A DNA stretch of 64,000 bases from Medicago truncatula (Eukaryota; Streptophyta; Magnoliopsida; Fabales; Fabaceae). This document shows positions 47,900-60,904 of this stretch, piece by piece. Made by a program: the position numbers and the translations under genes. Within the stretch, counting starts at the first letter, position 1; every line of letters begins with the position of its first letter. The stretch spans positions 11,904,001 to 11,968,000 of the forward strand of contig NC_053049.1 of assembly GCF_003473485.1 (NCBI RefSeq). Direction: 5' to 3'. The notes beneath the pieces are model-generated. The model did no database searches and was not told where the DNA came from. It saw only the letters and a list, made by a program, of their open reading frames with translations.

Positions 47900-50046
47900 T
47901 CAAAATGGTTTCTCCTCATTTCTAACAAAAAAGTGACCAGAACTACCATCAGATAGCAATGCCAACCTCAGAATTGATTCAGCACCTTCATCAGGTGTTA
48001 GATAACCTGTATTGTAATTTATATCTGTTTTCACAAAGCCAGGACAAACAGCATTGATGCATATTGATGGATACTTCTTGGCTGCAACTCTTGTATAGGC
48101 ACTTAGAGAAGCTTTTGAGATAATGTATGTAGACATGCTATTAATAGGCCAACCTTTATTTTCTACTAGTGATCCCTCTTTAAAATCCTTTAGAAATTGA
48201 TTCAAAACTTCATCAATCTTTTCTTCTGTAAGGTTTTCAATATCACTCAGTACCTCCTTAGGCCATCCATTAGGAAGTTTCTGCAAATAAAATTGCATGA
48301 AAATGAGTATTATCCTCCAATTGCATAATAGTTCAAAGTGAAATAACATATAGCACTTTAAATCCAATGAATGAAGCATTAATACATTTTAAGTAGTTTC
48401 GAGTTCAAACCCTCGGCTCGGTTAGTGAGCTAAAGGACAACAAAGAATTTTTAAAAAGGTTGTCGAGAGTTCAAACCCTGAAAATTTACATAACCACTAA
48501 CTTACTAACATTTGTCTATAAAAAAAAAAACTAACGAACAATTTGATTTAGATATTTTCATTAGATAAGTTTCTAAATAAGTTTCCCTAAAAAAAAATCT
48601 AAATAAGTTACCAAAGAAAGTAGCAGAAGTTATTAGTATCATATACCTCCAACTTTCCCATGGATGAGGAAACATTGACAACTTTTGGTGAGCTTGAAAG
48701 CTGGAGAAGGGGAATAAGTGCTTCAGTTAAGTCCTTGGCTCCATAATAGTTTGTTTTAATACCTAATTCAGTTTCTTCATATGTTTGAGTTATTATTTTA
48801 CTCCAATCAATCTGGCCACCATTTTCCTACAACCAAAAACAAGAAAACTTTATTTCTTAAGCATGACTTGCAATTGTTAATAAATTTAACTAATGTTAAC
48901 AATCTCTATATCGAATGAAGTAATAACCAAGGTTTTAAGTCGCTTTAACAGTCGCGGTAGGATCACAATGGTTGATGTTGCGGAGAATCACAATCATTTT
49001 GAACTTAATGGATTAGCATGTTTAAGTAAATCTCATTAATTTAAGTTAAACTGCCTCGGCTTTCCGGGGAAAGAAATCATACCGCAGTATTAGCAGCAGC
49101 CAGAGCCTCACCGTCGACTTGTGCTCCAGGAATTCCAGCATTGTTTACCTAAGAAAAGTTTGGAGTTTCAAATATTTGTGATCATTCAAGATGAATTGAA
49201 AACTATTTCACACACAGACAGAACCATATAATAATAGCTTATAATTTTTCAACTGTAAAATATTTTATTTGACAAGGTATATCAATGAAACTCAATGGAT
49301 ATAGCTCATCTAAAATTATCAGTAAAGTAAACAATTTCAACCTTTAATGAAAAAAAAATGCACTCGAATATCAACGGTTGATTCTGTTGTTACTTGTTAT
49401 GATTTGTGTTTGCAAACGTTCACTGAAAAGTGAGTCAAGCTACAAGCCTACAAATACTAAGTTTTACATTAAAATCAATTTTAAAGACAAAATTAATTCT
49501 AATGATGAACTTCAAACATACCACCAAAAACAATTTTAAAAATCTTTATAATCACTTTTGCCTCTCAAAATTGAATCCAAACAAGCACTAAATTAAATCA
49601 CTCATATTAGATCAACCAAATCCAAAATTCAGATATACTCTCTATCTACTTATACAAACTTTGATATAAATTTGAATTCTCTTACCAAAAGATCTAGATT
49701 ACCAAATTGATTCTTGATAAAATCTACAAATGATCTTATACTTGCATGATCTATGACATCAAGTTGATGAAAAACAACAAGACCAGGCAAAGAAAGCTGT
49801 TTCAATTTCTCAACAGCTTCAAGACCTCTCTTTTCATCTCTTGCAGTAAGCACCACAGTGATCCCTTTAGAAGCCAATTGCTTGCATACTGCAAATCCTA
49901 TTCCTTTGTTTGCTCCTGTAACAACTGCATATCTAGAAACAAGATTATTATGAGTTATTATGATTAAGCTTATGTTAATTTAATGGCATATATATGTAGG
50001 GTATTTTGAAGAATAAAAGGATTTACCTTTTTGTTGCTTCTGCCAT
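47900..50046 (-). CDS. Short-chain dehydrogenase/reductase C
   Basis: The most compact of the three. Exons (minus): 50046-50027, 49932-49686, 49148-49083, 48826-48647, 48280-47900, giving 297 residues. It begins MAEATKRYAVVTG, the usual start of this SDR group; TGANKGIG 12-19, NNAG 91-94, the catalytic Ser at 164-166, Tyr223-x3-Lys227. Intron 3 is only 256 bp against about 1.1-1.5 kb in B and A, because it lacks their repeats. Genes A and B have Thr or Ile where C keeps the Lys-Arg pair at residues 6-7, so C may best represent the ancestral form. The substrate cannot be told from sequence. Confidence 0.9.
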
Positions 50047-51530
50047 TGATATGAATAAAGAAAAGTGCTAGCAAGTATGAGTGGACTAAAATAAAATAAA
50101 AATGGGGTTGTGGTTGTGTTTATATATAATAATAACTTTATACTATCAAGAGTTTCAAGTAAAAGTTGATACTTGATAGTAGAGTAGTGATATTTGAAAA
50201 ACCATTTCATACAATTTTTGGTAACAACTTCCTTTTTCTCTCTTTTGATTGGTTAAAAATAATGGAGAGAGAAAAAGGAAGAGAGAGAATAAGAGGATAA
50301 TGTGAGTATGAGAGAGAAAGTTGTCAAAAAGTTGTCACAAAGTGGACGTACATATATCATTTCTCTTGATAGTAAATGCAATGTCAAAGTTAATGTTCTA
50401 ATCATTGTTGTCAAAATTCTGACTTAAATCCTAAAATTCAGGATTTTGCAACTTTCTTCACTTTCAACGACTCAAATCTATAGTAGAATCCTAAAATAGG
50501 AAAAATTCATCGATTTTGATTGCGATTTTACGATTTCTTATAAACTAAGTAATTTATGACTATATACCATTTATAACATATATTTAGTATTATTATTTTT
50601 TGGTAAAATCCATCGATTTTGAATGCGATTTTACAATTTTCTATATCGATTCTATAAAAGTTCTTAGGTAAAATCCTTCGATTTTGATTGCGATTTTACG
50701 AGTTCCGATTTTACTATTCCCTTTTGACCTGAAGTAAAATCCCGATTTTGACAACCTTGGTTCCAATAATGTTTCTTTTTGTTTTCAACTTATCATGAAC
50801 ATCAATTGTTGTTGGACCACTCTTTGGTTGAAACAAAAACAAGTTGTCACATTTTATAAGTTTCTCTCCATTGTTTTTTTAGAGGAAAAAATTCATCGAT
50901 CTCATTGCATTAGATAAAGTGTCAATACAAAGCGGTACTTCAATAAACAATTGAGAGCTAGTTTTAATGGTAATGTATGTGCTTATTCAGCGATCCCATT
51001 TGCTTGTCCTTTAATAAAGTCAACCTTAGTTAGAGTCGTTAAAAGATGTGATGAACAACCGTCTACAGTGATGAATGATGTTGTCAAACTCATTGTTATT
51101 ACTGTTATTAACATTAAATACATCGACAACAATCTTTGAATCAAGAGAAAAATTCGTGTTAACAAAACCAAAATCAGTCACCCATTACAAGCTTGACAAA
51201 GTCCTGACGCTTCATCGACATCCACTGAACACAATGGGGAGAATCAGGGGGTTTTTGCTAGCACAAACACAAAGCACTTTTCGGCATCGCGAATACACAT
51301 ACTACTTATTATTGATAGAAGAGAATGATGCATCAACGTTACATTTAAATCTATCAGATGCACATTGTTGTCATCGTGCACAATGTATATTGCTCAACCC
51401 TAGTATATTCGTAGTAGTTGTTGTTCTGAACAATTCTTGTGCAAGTTTCTAGTGTTCTAACATATGCAAAACATGTTTGAATACTTGGTGGTCGTTTCGT
51501 CTACTTTTTTCCTTAATTTCACATTCCGAC
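50047..51530. other. Intergenic DNA with short repeats and a LINE remnant
   Basis: 50500-50740 holds three or four degenerate copies of a roughly 40-90 bp unit built on 'cgattttgattgcgattttacga'. 50945-51440 on the minus strand reads like a degraded LINE RNase H-like end (Asp-Ser-Lys-Ile-Val-Val-Asp ... Val-Asp-Phe-Ile-Lys-Gly-Gln-Ala-Asn). Frames there on the plus strand are shadows. Confidence 0.45.
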
Positions 51531-52192
51531 TAGGCATGGCAACAAAATCCATGTCCACGGATACCCGCCCAAACCAACCCCGTTTTGACTGGGTTTGAGG
51601 GGATATAGTTACCCACCCCGAATCCATACCCAAACCCTACCCAAATATAAGAAAATTACCTTTTTACCCCTTTATTACCCCTCTTATATAAATAGAAACT
51701 CAAACCCTAAAAACCATTTCACCACATGTGTCTGTCAGACGATGGCACTCACTCGAGTTATCCCTCTTCTTCTTGGACATCTCACACCATTATCACCATC
51801 ATCTTCTGGTGTTTTTCTTAATGATTTATGCTTAATTTTTTTTGGATTTTATTTTATTTTTTGTTATGTTCGATTCGGTTTGTTATGTTCCGTTTGTTAT
51901 CTCTCTCTGTTTGTTTGTTTATTATTTTATTTTTTGTTATGTTCGATTCTGTTTGCGAAGACTATCAATATTTTTGTTAATTTTAAAGTTTGGTGGAATC
52001 AATGGAATGAGATTTGTAACACGTACAAACACACGAACAACAACACAATTGTATTAGTGTTTATTGGTTAATACGACTTTTTGTGACTAATGTTATGTGA
52101 TGGAAATACCGGTGCAGAAGAGATTTATTTAAACAGTGCTGCTATATATAAGAAAAAATCATCTATCAAAAAATAAATAAATAAATAAATAA

Positions 52193-52271
<79 letters not shown>

Positions 52272-52476
52272 AAAAAATCAAATAAATAAATAAATAAATA
52301 AAGTTTTAGAAGTTAGAACATTCATCTATTTTATCCCTCGTTTCATCCATTTTATCACTCGCATTAAATTAGAATTTCATTGGGGACGGGGATGGGGGTA
52401 ATACCCAAACCCATTGGGGACGGGTACCGGGATGAGATTCAATTTTTCATCCCCATTAAATATAGGTAGAGTAATG

Positions 52477-52554
<78 letters not shown>

Positions 52555-52756
52555 AAAAAATCAAATAAATAAATAAATAAAGTTTTAGAAGTTAGAACAT
52601 TCATCTATTTTATCCCTTGTTTCATCCATTTTATCACTCGCATTAAATTAGAATTTCATTGGGGACGGGGATGGGGGTAATACCCAAACCCATTGGGGAC
52701 GGGTACCGGGATGAGATTCAATTTTTCATCCCCATTAAATATAGGTAGAGTAATGG

Positions 52757-52803
<47 letters not shown>

Positions 52804-53079
52804 AAAAAATCAAATAAATAAATAAATAAAGTTTTAGAAGTTAGAACATTCATCTATTTTATCCCTCGTTTCATCCATTTTATCACTCGCATTAAATTAG
52901 AATTTCATTGGGGACGGGGATGGGGGTAATACCCAAACCCATTGGGGACGGGTACCGGGATGAGATTCAATTTTTCATCCCCGTTAAATATAGGTAGAGT
53001 AACGGGTACATATACAGAAGTACGGGGTGGGGATGGGGAAGCCGATACCCGTCCCCACCCCGTCCCATTGCCATGCCTA
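51531..53079. mobile_element. Non-autonomous hAT element, 1549 bp
   Basis: 12-bp inverted ends TAGGCATGGCAA / TTGCCATGCCTA flanked by a perfect 8-bp duplication ATTCCGAC (51523-51530 and 53080-53087), the hAT signature. The subterminal DNA is rich in 'ggggacggg/cccgtcccc'. The left half has a TATA-like leader (about 51688) and an open frame from about 51741 that may be captured host sequence. The right half is an amplified repeat with long (TA)n tracts. No transposase is seen. Confidence 0.85.
52152..53010. repeat. Internal tandem repeat with (TA)n tracts inside the hAT element
   Basis: Unit of about 205 bp plus a variable TA tract, present about three times (starts near 52268, 52552 and 52801). 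Each copy begins 'aagaaaaaatcaaataaata' and ends at 'agtaatgggta', running into TA. The TA tracts at 52198-52268, 52478-52551 and 52760-52800 differ in length. Frames with Tyr-Ile repeats here are artefacts of the TA tracts. Confidence 0.85.
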
Positions 53080-53706
53080 ATTCCGACGCTTCTACATACT
53101 CAAAGCACGGTTGCAAATAATTATATCCATTGATTTATTCCTTCTGTTCTCTCTAATAGTATAGTTTTGAAAATATAAATATAGACTTGATATTAAATGA
53201 ATTTAAATCTTTTTTGTACATTTAAAACCATTTATAAATTTTAATATTGGAAAAGAAATGAAAAGCATTCTAAATCAAATTTTGCTACTTCGTGATTCTT
53301 AAAATTTATTCCCAAATTATTCATTTTTGTTTTGTTACTCCTAAATTTATTCATTTAGACAAAAGAAACACCGTTTTTTTTTTTCTCTTGAGATTCACTT
53401 TCATACGCGAATATATATTTTTTATTCAGATTAATAAATTTACAGAGTGTGGTTTTGAAGAAAATTGTGGAAGGCAAAAGTTATATGAGTGGACCTTATC
53501 ATTCCGTGACATCAAATTGTGATTGGCATATGTTTCACCACGTTCGTTCCACCCAATCCATCAAGACATCTAATTAAATTAATATTAATTTTTTAATGGA
53601 ATTGTTCCATCAAAATAAAATGGTTTGAAAGAAATTGGAGGTTTTGCATTGAAATAAGAACGACAGAGAAAAATACCATAGTATTTTATACCATAGAAAA
53701 ATACTA

Positions 53707-53840
53707 TTTTTTTGTCAAGTAGCCTAGTGACTAGAATGCACACAATTTAATTGTGGAGAGGTGGGATGTCCGGGATTCGAATCCCAACACCTGCATATAA
53801 TATACAATATCCCTTCCAACCGAATTTAACTCATGAGGAT
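53707..53840 (-). mobile_element. tRNA-derived SINE, minus orientation
   Basis: Same family as 46689-46825: B box GGATTCGAATCCC, 'caagtagcctagtgac' at the tail side and T-run at the left. Weak AAATACTA/GAATACCA flanks may be an aged target duplication. Confidence 0.6.
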
Positions 53841-53887
53841 AAAAGAATACCATTTTTTTTGTAGATAAAAAAATAACAATTATGTCT

Positions 53888-54025
53888 TTGTGAATATAGC
53901 TCAGTTGGCAGGAACATGCATTATTATATGCAGGGGTTGAGGTTTGAACACAGATACCCCACTTATTCATCTTGAAAAAGGTGAATTCTAGCCACTAAAC
54001 TATTTGAAATAATAATAATAATAAA
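53888..54025 (+). mobile_element. tRNA-derived SINE, plus orientation
   Basis: A box TAGCTCAGTTGGC, B-box-like GGTTTGAACAC, 'tagccactaaactatttga' and an AAT-repeat tail. More diverged than the copies near the SDR genes. Confidence 0.55.
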
Positions 54026-54447
54026 TACCAATTCTTAACAAAAAAGAAACAGAAAAATACAAATTCAATTCGTCAAAAAAAAAAAAAAATACAAATTCAA
54101 TAATATTTTGTGTGGTTTCCTTTCTCATTAATACTTTTTTTTTTTTTTTTGTATTTATCTTCTTTAATATTTTAATCACTAGTTTTATTTTATTTACACA
54201 ACTTATCGCAAAGAAAAATAAACACAACTTGAAATTAAATTAATGGAATGATGGGTTATGTAGTACTCGCTCAACGGTAGTCATGGATGAGTTATGAAGA
54301 TTGAAGAGGTAGAAATGACTTATTGTTCACGTAGTCGTGAAATTCTCCCAAACATCTTTTAGATTCATTTTTTTTTTTTTTTTTTTTTATAATAAAAATA
54401 CTTTTCTCGAACTATTAAATGTAGATTTTGTTTTTTCATTTTGAATT

Positions 54448-54876
54448 GGCTTAATTACTCTTTTGGTCCCTCAACTTATTTTTTGGTTTCGTTTTGGTTC
54501 CTTAACTATTAAAAGTTTCGTTTCGGTTCCATAACTTATTTTTGGATTTTCTTTTGGTCCCTTAACTATTTAAAGTTTCGTTTTGGTCCCTTAACTTACT
54601 TTTTGGTTTCGTTTTGGTCCCTTAACTTATTTTTTGGTCCCTTAACTCTAATACATTCATCCTAACATAAATGACCAAAGTGGTTGACGGAGGAAGAGTT
54701 AAGGGAGCAAAACGAAACCAAAAAGTAAGTTAAAGGACCAAAACGAAGCTTTTAATAGTTAAGGGACCAAAACGAAACCAAAAAGTAAGTTAAGGGACCA
54801 AAACGAAACTTTTAATAGTTAAGGGACCAAAACCAAACCAAAAAATAAGTTAAGGGACCAAAAAAGTAATTAAGCC
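54448..54876. mobile_element. Mutator-type MITE with 9-bp target duplication
   Basis: Long inverted ends starting GGCTTAATTACTCTTTTGGT, with internal 'tggtcccttaactta' subrepeats. Flanked by a perfect 9-bp duplication TTTTGAATT (54439-54447 and 54877-54885), as expected for Mutator-like elements. 429 bp, no coding capacity. Confidence 0.8.
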
Positions 54877-55449
54877 TTTTGAATTATACAATCTAAACAC
54901 ATCATATATATCATTTCGAATCTCTCACTACTTTCACTTATGCACTTCAGTTTCACAAACTTAAATAAAATACCCAAAATCCCTCAAACCAAAACTCACT
55001 CAAAACTAGTTAAAAACAAACAAAGTCTAAACAACTTTTTTTTTTTTAAGGAAAACTTAACTGATCCTAATCCTGATTAAAAACAAACATGTCCTAGATA
55101 AGAGGAAAACAAATAACTAACCTAATTCCAAAAGATAAAACTAACCCTAGGAAATAGAAACAAACCCTAGAAATAAACAAAAATAAAGCGAATTGTAATA
55201 GAAACAAACCCTAGAAATAAACAAAAATAAGTCAAATATAATAATAAAATTTCAAAACCTAACCTAAAAAGAAAAAAAAAATAAAGCGAATTGTTTCATT
55301 GAAAATATCAATAATTCCCGACAACATCGCCAAAAACTTGATACATAATTTGCCAAGTGCACTGAAAAGAGATAAAATTTTAATCAGAAAAAGAAGAGAG
55401 AAAAAATGGTGATAAAGAACTACATTCAACCTAAAAAAACAAAAAAAAA

Positions 55450-56082
<633 letters not shown>

Positions 56083-56222
56083 CTACGAGAATTTTGTGAA
56101 AATGCAAAGTGGGAACAAGGAAGGAATGCAGAGATTTTTTTATTTTTTTTTAAGTAGGAAGGAGTGTGAAGATTCAAAGCGAGGAATTGTGATGATTTAA
56201 AAAAGTGCAGCACCAATAAATC

Positions 56223-56230
56223 TATATATA
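56223..56230 (-). promoter_or_regulatory. TATA box of Rab copy 1
   Basis: TATATATA on the minus strand, in the context CCCTATATATAGATTTATTGG, which resembles the TATA context of Rab copy 2. The promoter was therefore duplicated with the gene. Confidence 0.5.
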
Positions 56231-58454
56231 GGGATACAATATAATCCTAATTGAACAGAGAAACTAATTATCAAGATAATCCCTAATTAAGTGATAACAA
56301 CCTCTCTTATGAAATTATTCAAAATACTCGGAAGTGATATTAATAAGTGATAACAACCTAGCTTTCTGACCAAAAATATAAAAAAAAAACCTACCTTATC
56401 ATTTATTCAAAATATTTATTTTACAACTTTTTTTTTTTGAAGGAATTTATTTTATTTATTTATTTTACAACTATATATCTGTAATTTTCTATAATCTATA
56501 CTCTATTTCTATACTTACTATATATTAAGATAATATATGATATTTTTGAGCTGTCTTTTTCACTTCTAATATACCCTTAAATTTGCTACAAGAATGTTAT
56601 ATTGTTGCTTTCAAAAAGATAAGAATTTATAATATTATATTTTTTGACAAAATAAGAATTTATATTATCTTTGCTAGATTGAGTTTTTCATTAAAAAAGA
56701 TAAGTATAGTTTGTTAGAATTTGAAAGTGCAAAATATCTATACAAAGATTATATTCAAAATCAAAATCAAAATTTCACGAAAACTTTTGTTCATAATTTA
56801 TACGCATTAGCAATAAAAAGAACACACACACGTTTGAACGCTAGTTTATATATAAAGGAAATATGAGATTTTGAGTTGAAATTTTCATCATTTCAATCAT
56901 ACTCTTAAACAAATTTAAATATAATAATGTTATCTTGTTAGTGTTAAAAGATAAGAGTTTATATTATATTTGATATATTGTTGTAAAAGATAAATATGAT
57001 TTAAAAAACTTAAACTATAATAAAACTACGCTTTAAAAGATAAATTTGATATATTTGATATAATCTATACTATATATATAAAGAAAACTACATTTTTCAG
57101 CACTTTTGGGTTGAATTTTTCTTTTCAGAAATACCCTCAATTTTTCAATAGAAATAACACATGTAACAAATAGATAAGAATAAATTTAAATATTTTTTTT
57201 GAAGACATGAATAAATTTAAATATTAAAACAAATGTAACAAACATGATATGAATATATATTTTTTTCTTTATCATTTTAAAAGTGTAACAAACTAGATGA
57301 GTACATTTATACTTACCTTTTCATCATTCCAATTATACCCTTAATTAAACAACTTTTTCTATAGTAAAATTGTTGTTGGTGTCATTAAATTTTTTTTTAG
57401 ATTTTTTTGTTATATTGTATTATTGTCGGTGTCGTTGAAATAGTTAATCATGATTAGTTTGATTTTTTATAATTTGAAAGCAACAAACATTTATATGTTT
57501 TTTTAGTTTTAATCAAAATAAAAATTTCATAAAAATAACACTGTTCATAATTTTCAAACGTTAATTAACACAATAAAGAGATCGGAAAGAATATTTTTAA
57601 GAATATATATATATTTTTTTAACTAAGATAAGAATATGTATTATATGTGATATATTCTTGATGTTTGTTGAAAAAGATAAATATGATTTATTACAATTTA
57701 AAAAACTCAAAAATACTTTAAGCAATGGTTCATACCCATGGTTGCAATTGCTATGAAAGACACGACTCTCACATGGTGGCTCTGGTCATATATTCAAATA
57801 GGCAAAAAAGGAAATATAAAAGGTACATATTCAAATCAAGGGAACCATCATTCTTCTACGGTAGGGAATGACTCGGAGGCACTTATTACGATCAAACAAT
57901 ATGATCTTACACCATCAAATTCAAGTGTTGAAATTGCGCCTCTAAAAAGAAACCTTCAAATTGCTACTTAAGTTAAACGTAGCCACAGAGACACGCGTCA
58001 AAATGCTCCGGCACTGAAGCGATGCAACTCTCAAGTTGTCACTTCAATGACCCGTACTAAATCTCAGAAGAGAAGATAGAAAACAATAAAGAATGTCACA
58101 TCAAGTACATTACTATAGGGGCCCTTGCCCATAGGTACGATCACCACACTTACACTCACTAATTAGTCACTTTGCGGTAGTGATACATAAACCACCTTAG
58201 GTGGCATATACCACTTGTACACCCACATATAATTGTGACATGTGTCCATGTGGTCCCTACTCACACAAGAAACTCATCTTTTGTGTCTCTCAAACACTCT
58301 CACATGGAAGTGGTACAATGTGTGTATAGAGAAAAGGGTGTTCATGAAACATTATCCGTCACGTTGCTATCTGCTAGCATCCTATCTTACTTGGGTGTAT
58401 GAGTGTCTTTTTAAAATTATTCATAAATTGAAAGTGCTATAAAAAAGTTAAAAA
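56231..58454. other. AT-rich intergenic DNA between Rab copies
   Basis: No gene recognised. 57738-57971 is a modest open plus-strand frame followed by other short coding-like pieces to about 58080. Its composition is less AT-rich than the surroundings, so it may be a captured or decayed gene scrap. I cannot name it. Confidence 0.35.
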
Positions 58455-58472
58455 TTAAATAACAAACTTTTT

Positions 58473-58671
58473 TTTTAACAAGCCAAAATAAACTATATTA
58501 ATAAACCAAAAGTGGTCGACTTCGCACAAGGCGTGCTACAGGAAGACACACAAAGTTAAATACAAGATATGAAATCCAACACAGTGGCACCCGACAACTG
58601 GGAAAGCACAACGACAAAATTACATAAATAGGCCCAAACAAAGAAGAGGGTAACGCCATCAATCATGATAG
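58473..58671 (-). mobile_element. LINE 3' UTR insertion with 18-bp target duplication
   Basis: Flanked by TTAAATAACAAACTTTTT at 58455-58472 and 58672-58689. Starts with a T-run and 'aacaagccaaaataaactatattaa', the antisense of a typical plant LINE 3' end. The matching site near Rab copy 2 (about 59970-59993) lacks the insertion. Confidence 0.7.
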
Positions 58672-58981
58672 TTAAATAACAAACTTTTTAATTGTGTGAA
58701 AAATTTCAAAAACCTGAAATAATTAAACTACAATATATGATCTTATCAGCGGACATAGAACATGTATATCTTCATATCCAATCCAAACCAAAAAAGATCG
58801 ACAGAAGAGATAAAATTTTAATCAAAATCCGAAGAGAAAAAAAATGGTTATAATTAAAGAACTACATTCAACCTAAAAAAAAAAAATATTAAAAAATACA
58901 TTCAAGAACATAGGTAAATCTCTCAACAACAAAAAAAAGAACAAAGGTTAAATGAATAATGTTGAATATTGTTGAGTTCAA

Positions 58982-59656
58982 TTGCAGCAGCTTCCACCCA
59001 AAGCAGACGGGCTCTTATGATTTTTTGTTTGAATAGACAAAAATAAAATATATTAACAGTAAAATAGAAGCTTTTCTAGCAAGACGTGTCAAAGAAGACA
59101 ACTAAAGTTCACAACAAAGTCCTTACACAGAAAGAACAAAAAACTGAATTAGCCAATGCCCAGACAAGTAAATGGACACGACAAACCAGCTATGAACCCC
59201 TAACACAAAATTGGCATTGGCCGCCTTCATCCACCAATACGAATGAATATTTACTTTATCCAACAACTGATCAACATAGTTTTTTCCTTGTGGTTAAATA
59301 GTCTATTATCACATTCATTCCACAAAACCCAAATGCATAAAAATCAAATGATATGCATAAAAGATCGCTTACCAATTCACCTGTCGAGTGAGTAAATTGA
59401 ACAAAATGATCAGAAATACTATAAGGATTGGCCGTGGAAACACATATCCAATCACAAACTAAATGTCAAAGATCCCTAAAAATTGTGCAAGAAAGGAATA
59501 AATGTTGAGTTGTTTCGACTTCTCCACACCCGATTACACACATATGCGCGTCATGATTAAGAATTCCATGCGCCATCAAATTGTCATTAGTCGGCAACCT
59601 TTTACGAAGAAGTCTCAAAGCTAGAAGGGCTCTTATGATTATCTCTACCTTCTGGA
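58982..59656 (-). pseudogene. Rab C-terminal remnant split by a LINE
   Basis: 58982-59022 and 59627-59656 together match only the last roughly 20 codons of the Rab copies (Gly-Arg-Asp ... Leu-Gly-Gly-Ser-Cys-Cys region). The rest of the gene is absent. The flank to the left matches the flank of Rab copy 2, so this is a decayed duplicate block. Confidence 0.7.
59023..59626 (-). mobile_element. 5'-truncated LINE (zf-RVT end) in the Rab remnant
   Basis: Flanked by a perfect 14-bp duplication GGGCTCTTATGATT (59009-59022 and 59627-59640). The minus strand encodes a stretch like the zinc-binding region after plant LINE reverse transcriptases: Leu-Arg-Lys-Arg-Leu-Pro-Thr, then Cys-x3-Cys near Gly-Glu-Val-Glu-Thr-Thr-Gln-His-Leu-Phe. 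A short T-run marks its 3' end. Confidence 0.75.
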
Positions 59657-59849
59657 ATTAATTAATATTTTTTATTAATCAATAATTTGGATTGAGGTCA
59701 TTGAAGTAAAGTGCCTGCACTTTTTTTTTAAGAAAAGTTTCAGGACATTTAAATAATTACGATTAAATCTCTAAATTTAGGGACTCAATTATGAATATTA
59801 TTTAAAATTTCAAAGAGTTAATATATAAATTGTTGAAAACTTCACATGA

Positions 59850-59905
59850 GACATTAATTATATGCAAGGTCTGGGGTTCGAACCTCGGACACCATCAAAT
59901 GATTA
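59850..59905 (+). mobile_element. SINE fragment
   Basis: 'ttatatgcaaggtctggggttcgaacctcggacacc' keeps the middle and B box (GGTTCGAACC) of the SINE family; both ends are missing or diverged. Confidence 0.45.
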
Positions 59906-60162
59906 ATTTTTTTTTAGTTGCGGAAACTATTGACATTATTCATAAATTGAAAGTGCTATAAAAAAGTTAAAAATTAAATTACAAACTTTTTTAATTCTGA
60001 AAACTATTTCCTCAAATAACTCAACTATAATATATGATTCTTATCAGCGGACATAGAAAATAGTGATAAAGAAGTACATTCAACCTCTAAAAAAATAAAA
60101 AATAAAATAAAAAAACAACATTCAAGAACTAGGTTAAATGAATATGTCGAATATTGTTGATT

Positions 60163-60801
<639 letters not shown>

Positions 60802-60896
60802 CTACGATATTTGTTGTGAAAAAGCAAAGAGGGAACAAGGAACGAATGAAAGTAAGGAGTTGTGATGGTTTAAAAAAGGGAAGCACCAATAACCTC

Positions 60897-60904
60897 TATT
60901 TATA
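60897..60904 (-). promoter_or_regulatory. TATA box of Rab copy 2
   Basis: TATAAATA on the minus strand within CCCTATAAATAGAGGTTATTGG; the context is shared with copy 1. Confidence 0.55.

Larger units (their letters stand above)
53088..54447. other. AT-rich intergenic DNA with two SINEs
   Basis: Two SINE copies at 53707-53840 (-) and 53888-54025 (+) lie almost back to back. Several A- and T-runs follow at 54075-54090 and 54135-54151. No coding gene seen. Confidence 0.5.

Noticed and set aside
51595-52071. 158-residue plus-strand frame inside the hAT element
   Set aside because: Its N-terminal part crosses TATA-like and leader-like sequence and its C-terminal part is Phe/Tyr-rich low complexity; I keep it only as possible captured DNA, not as a gene.
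52377-52853. Frames with long Tyr-Ile repeats
   Set aside because: They are direct translations of (TA)n microsatellites.
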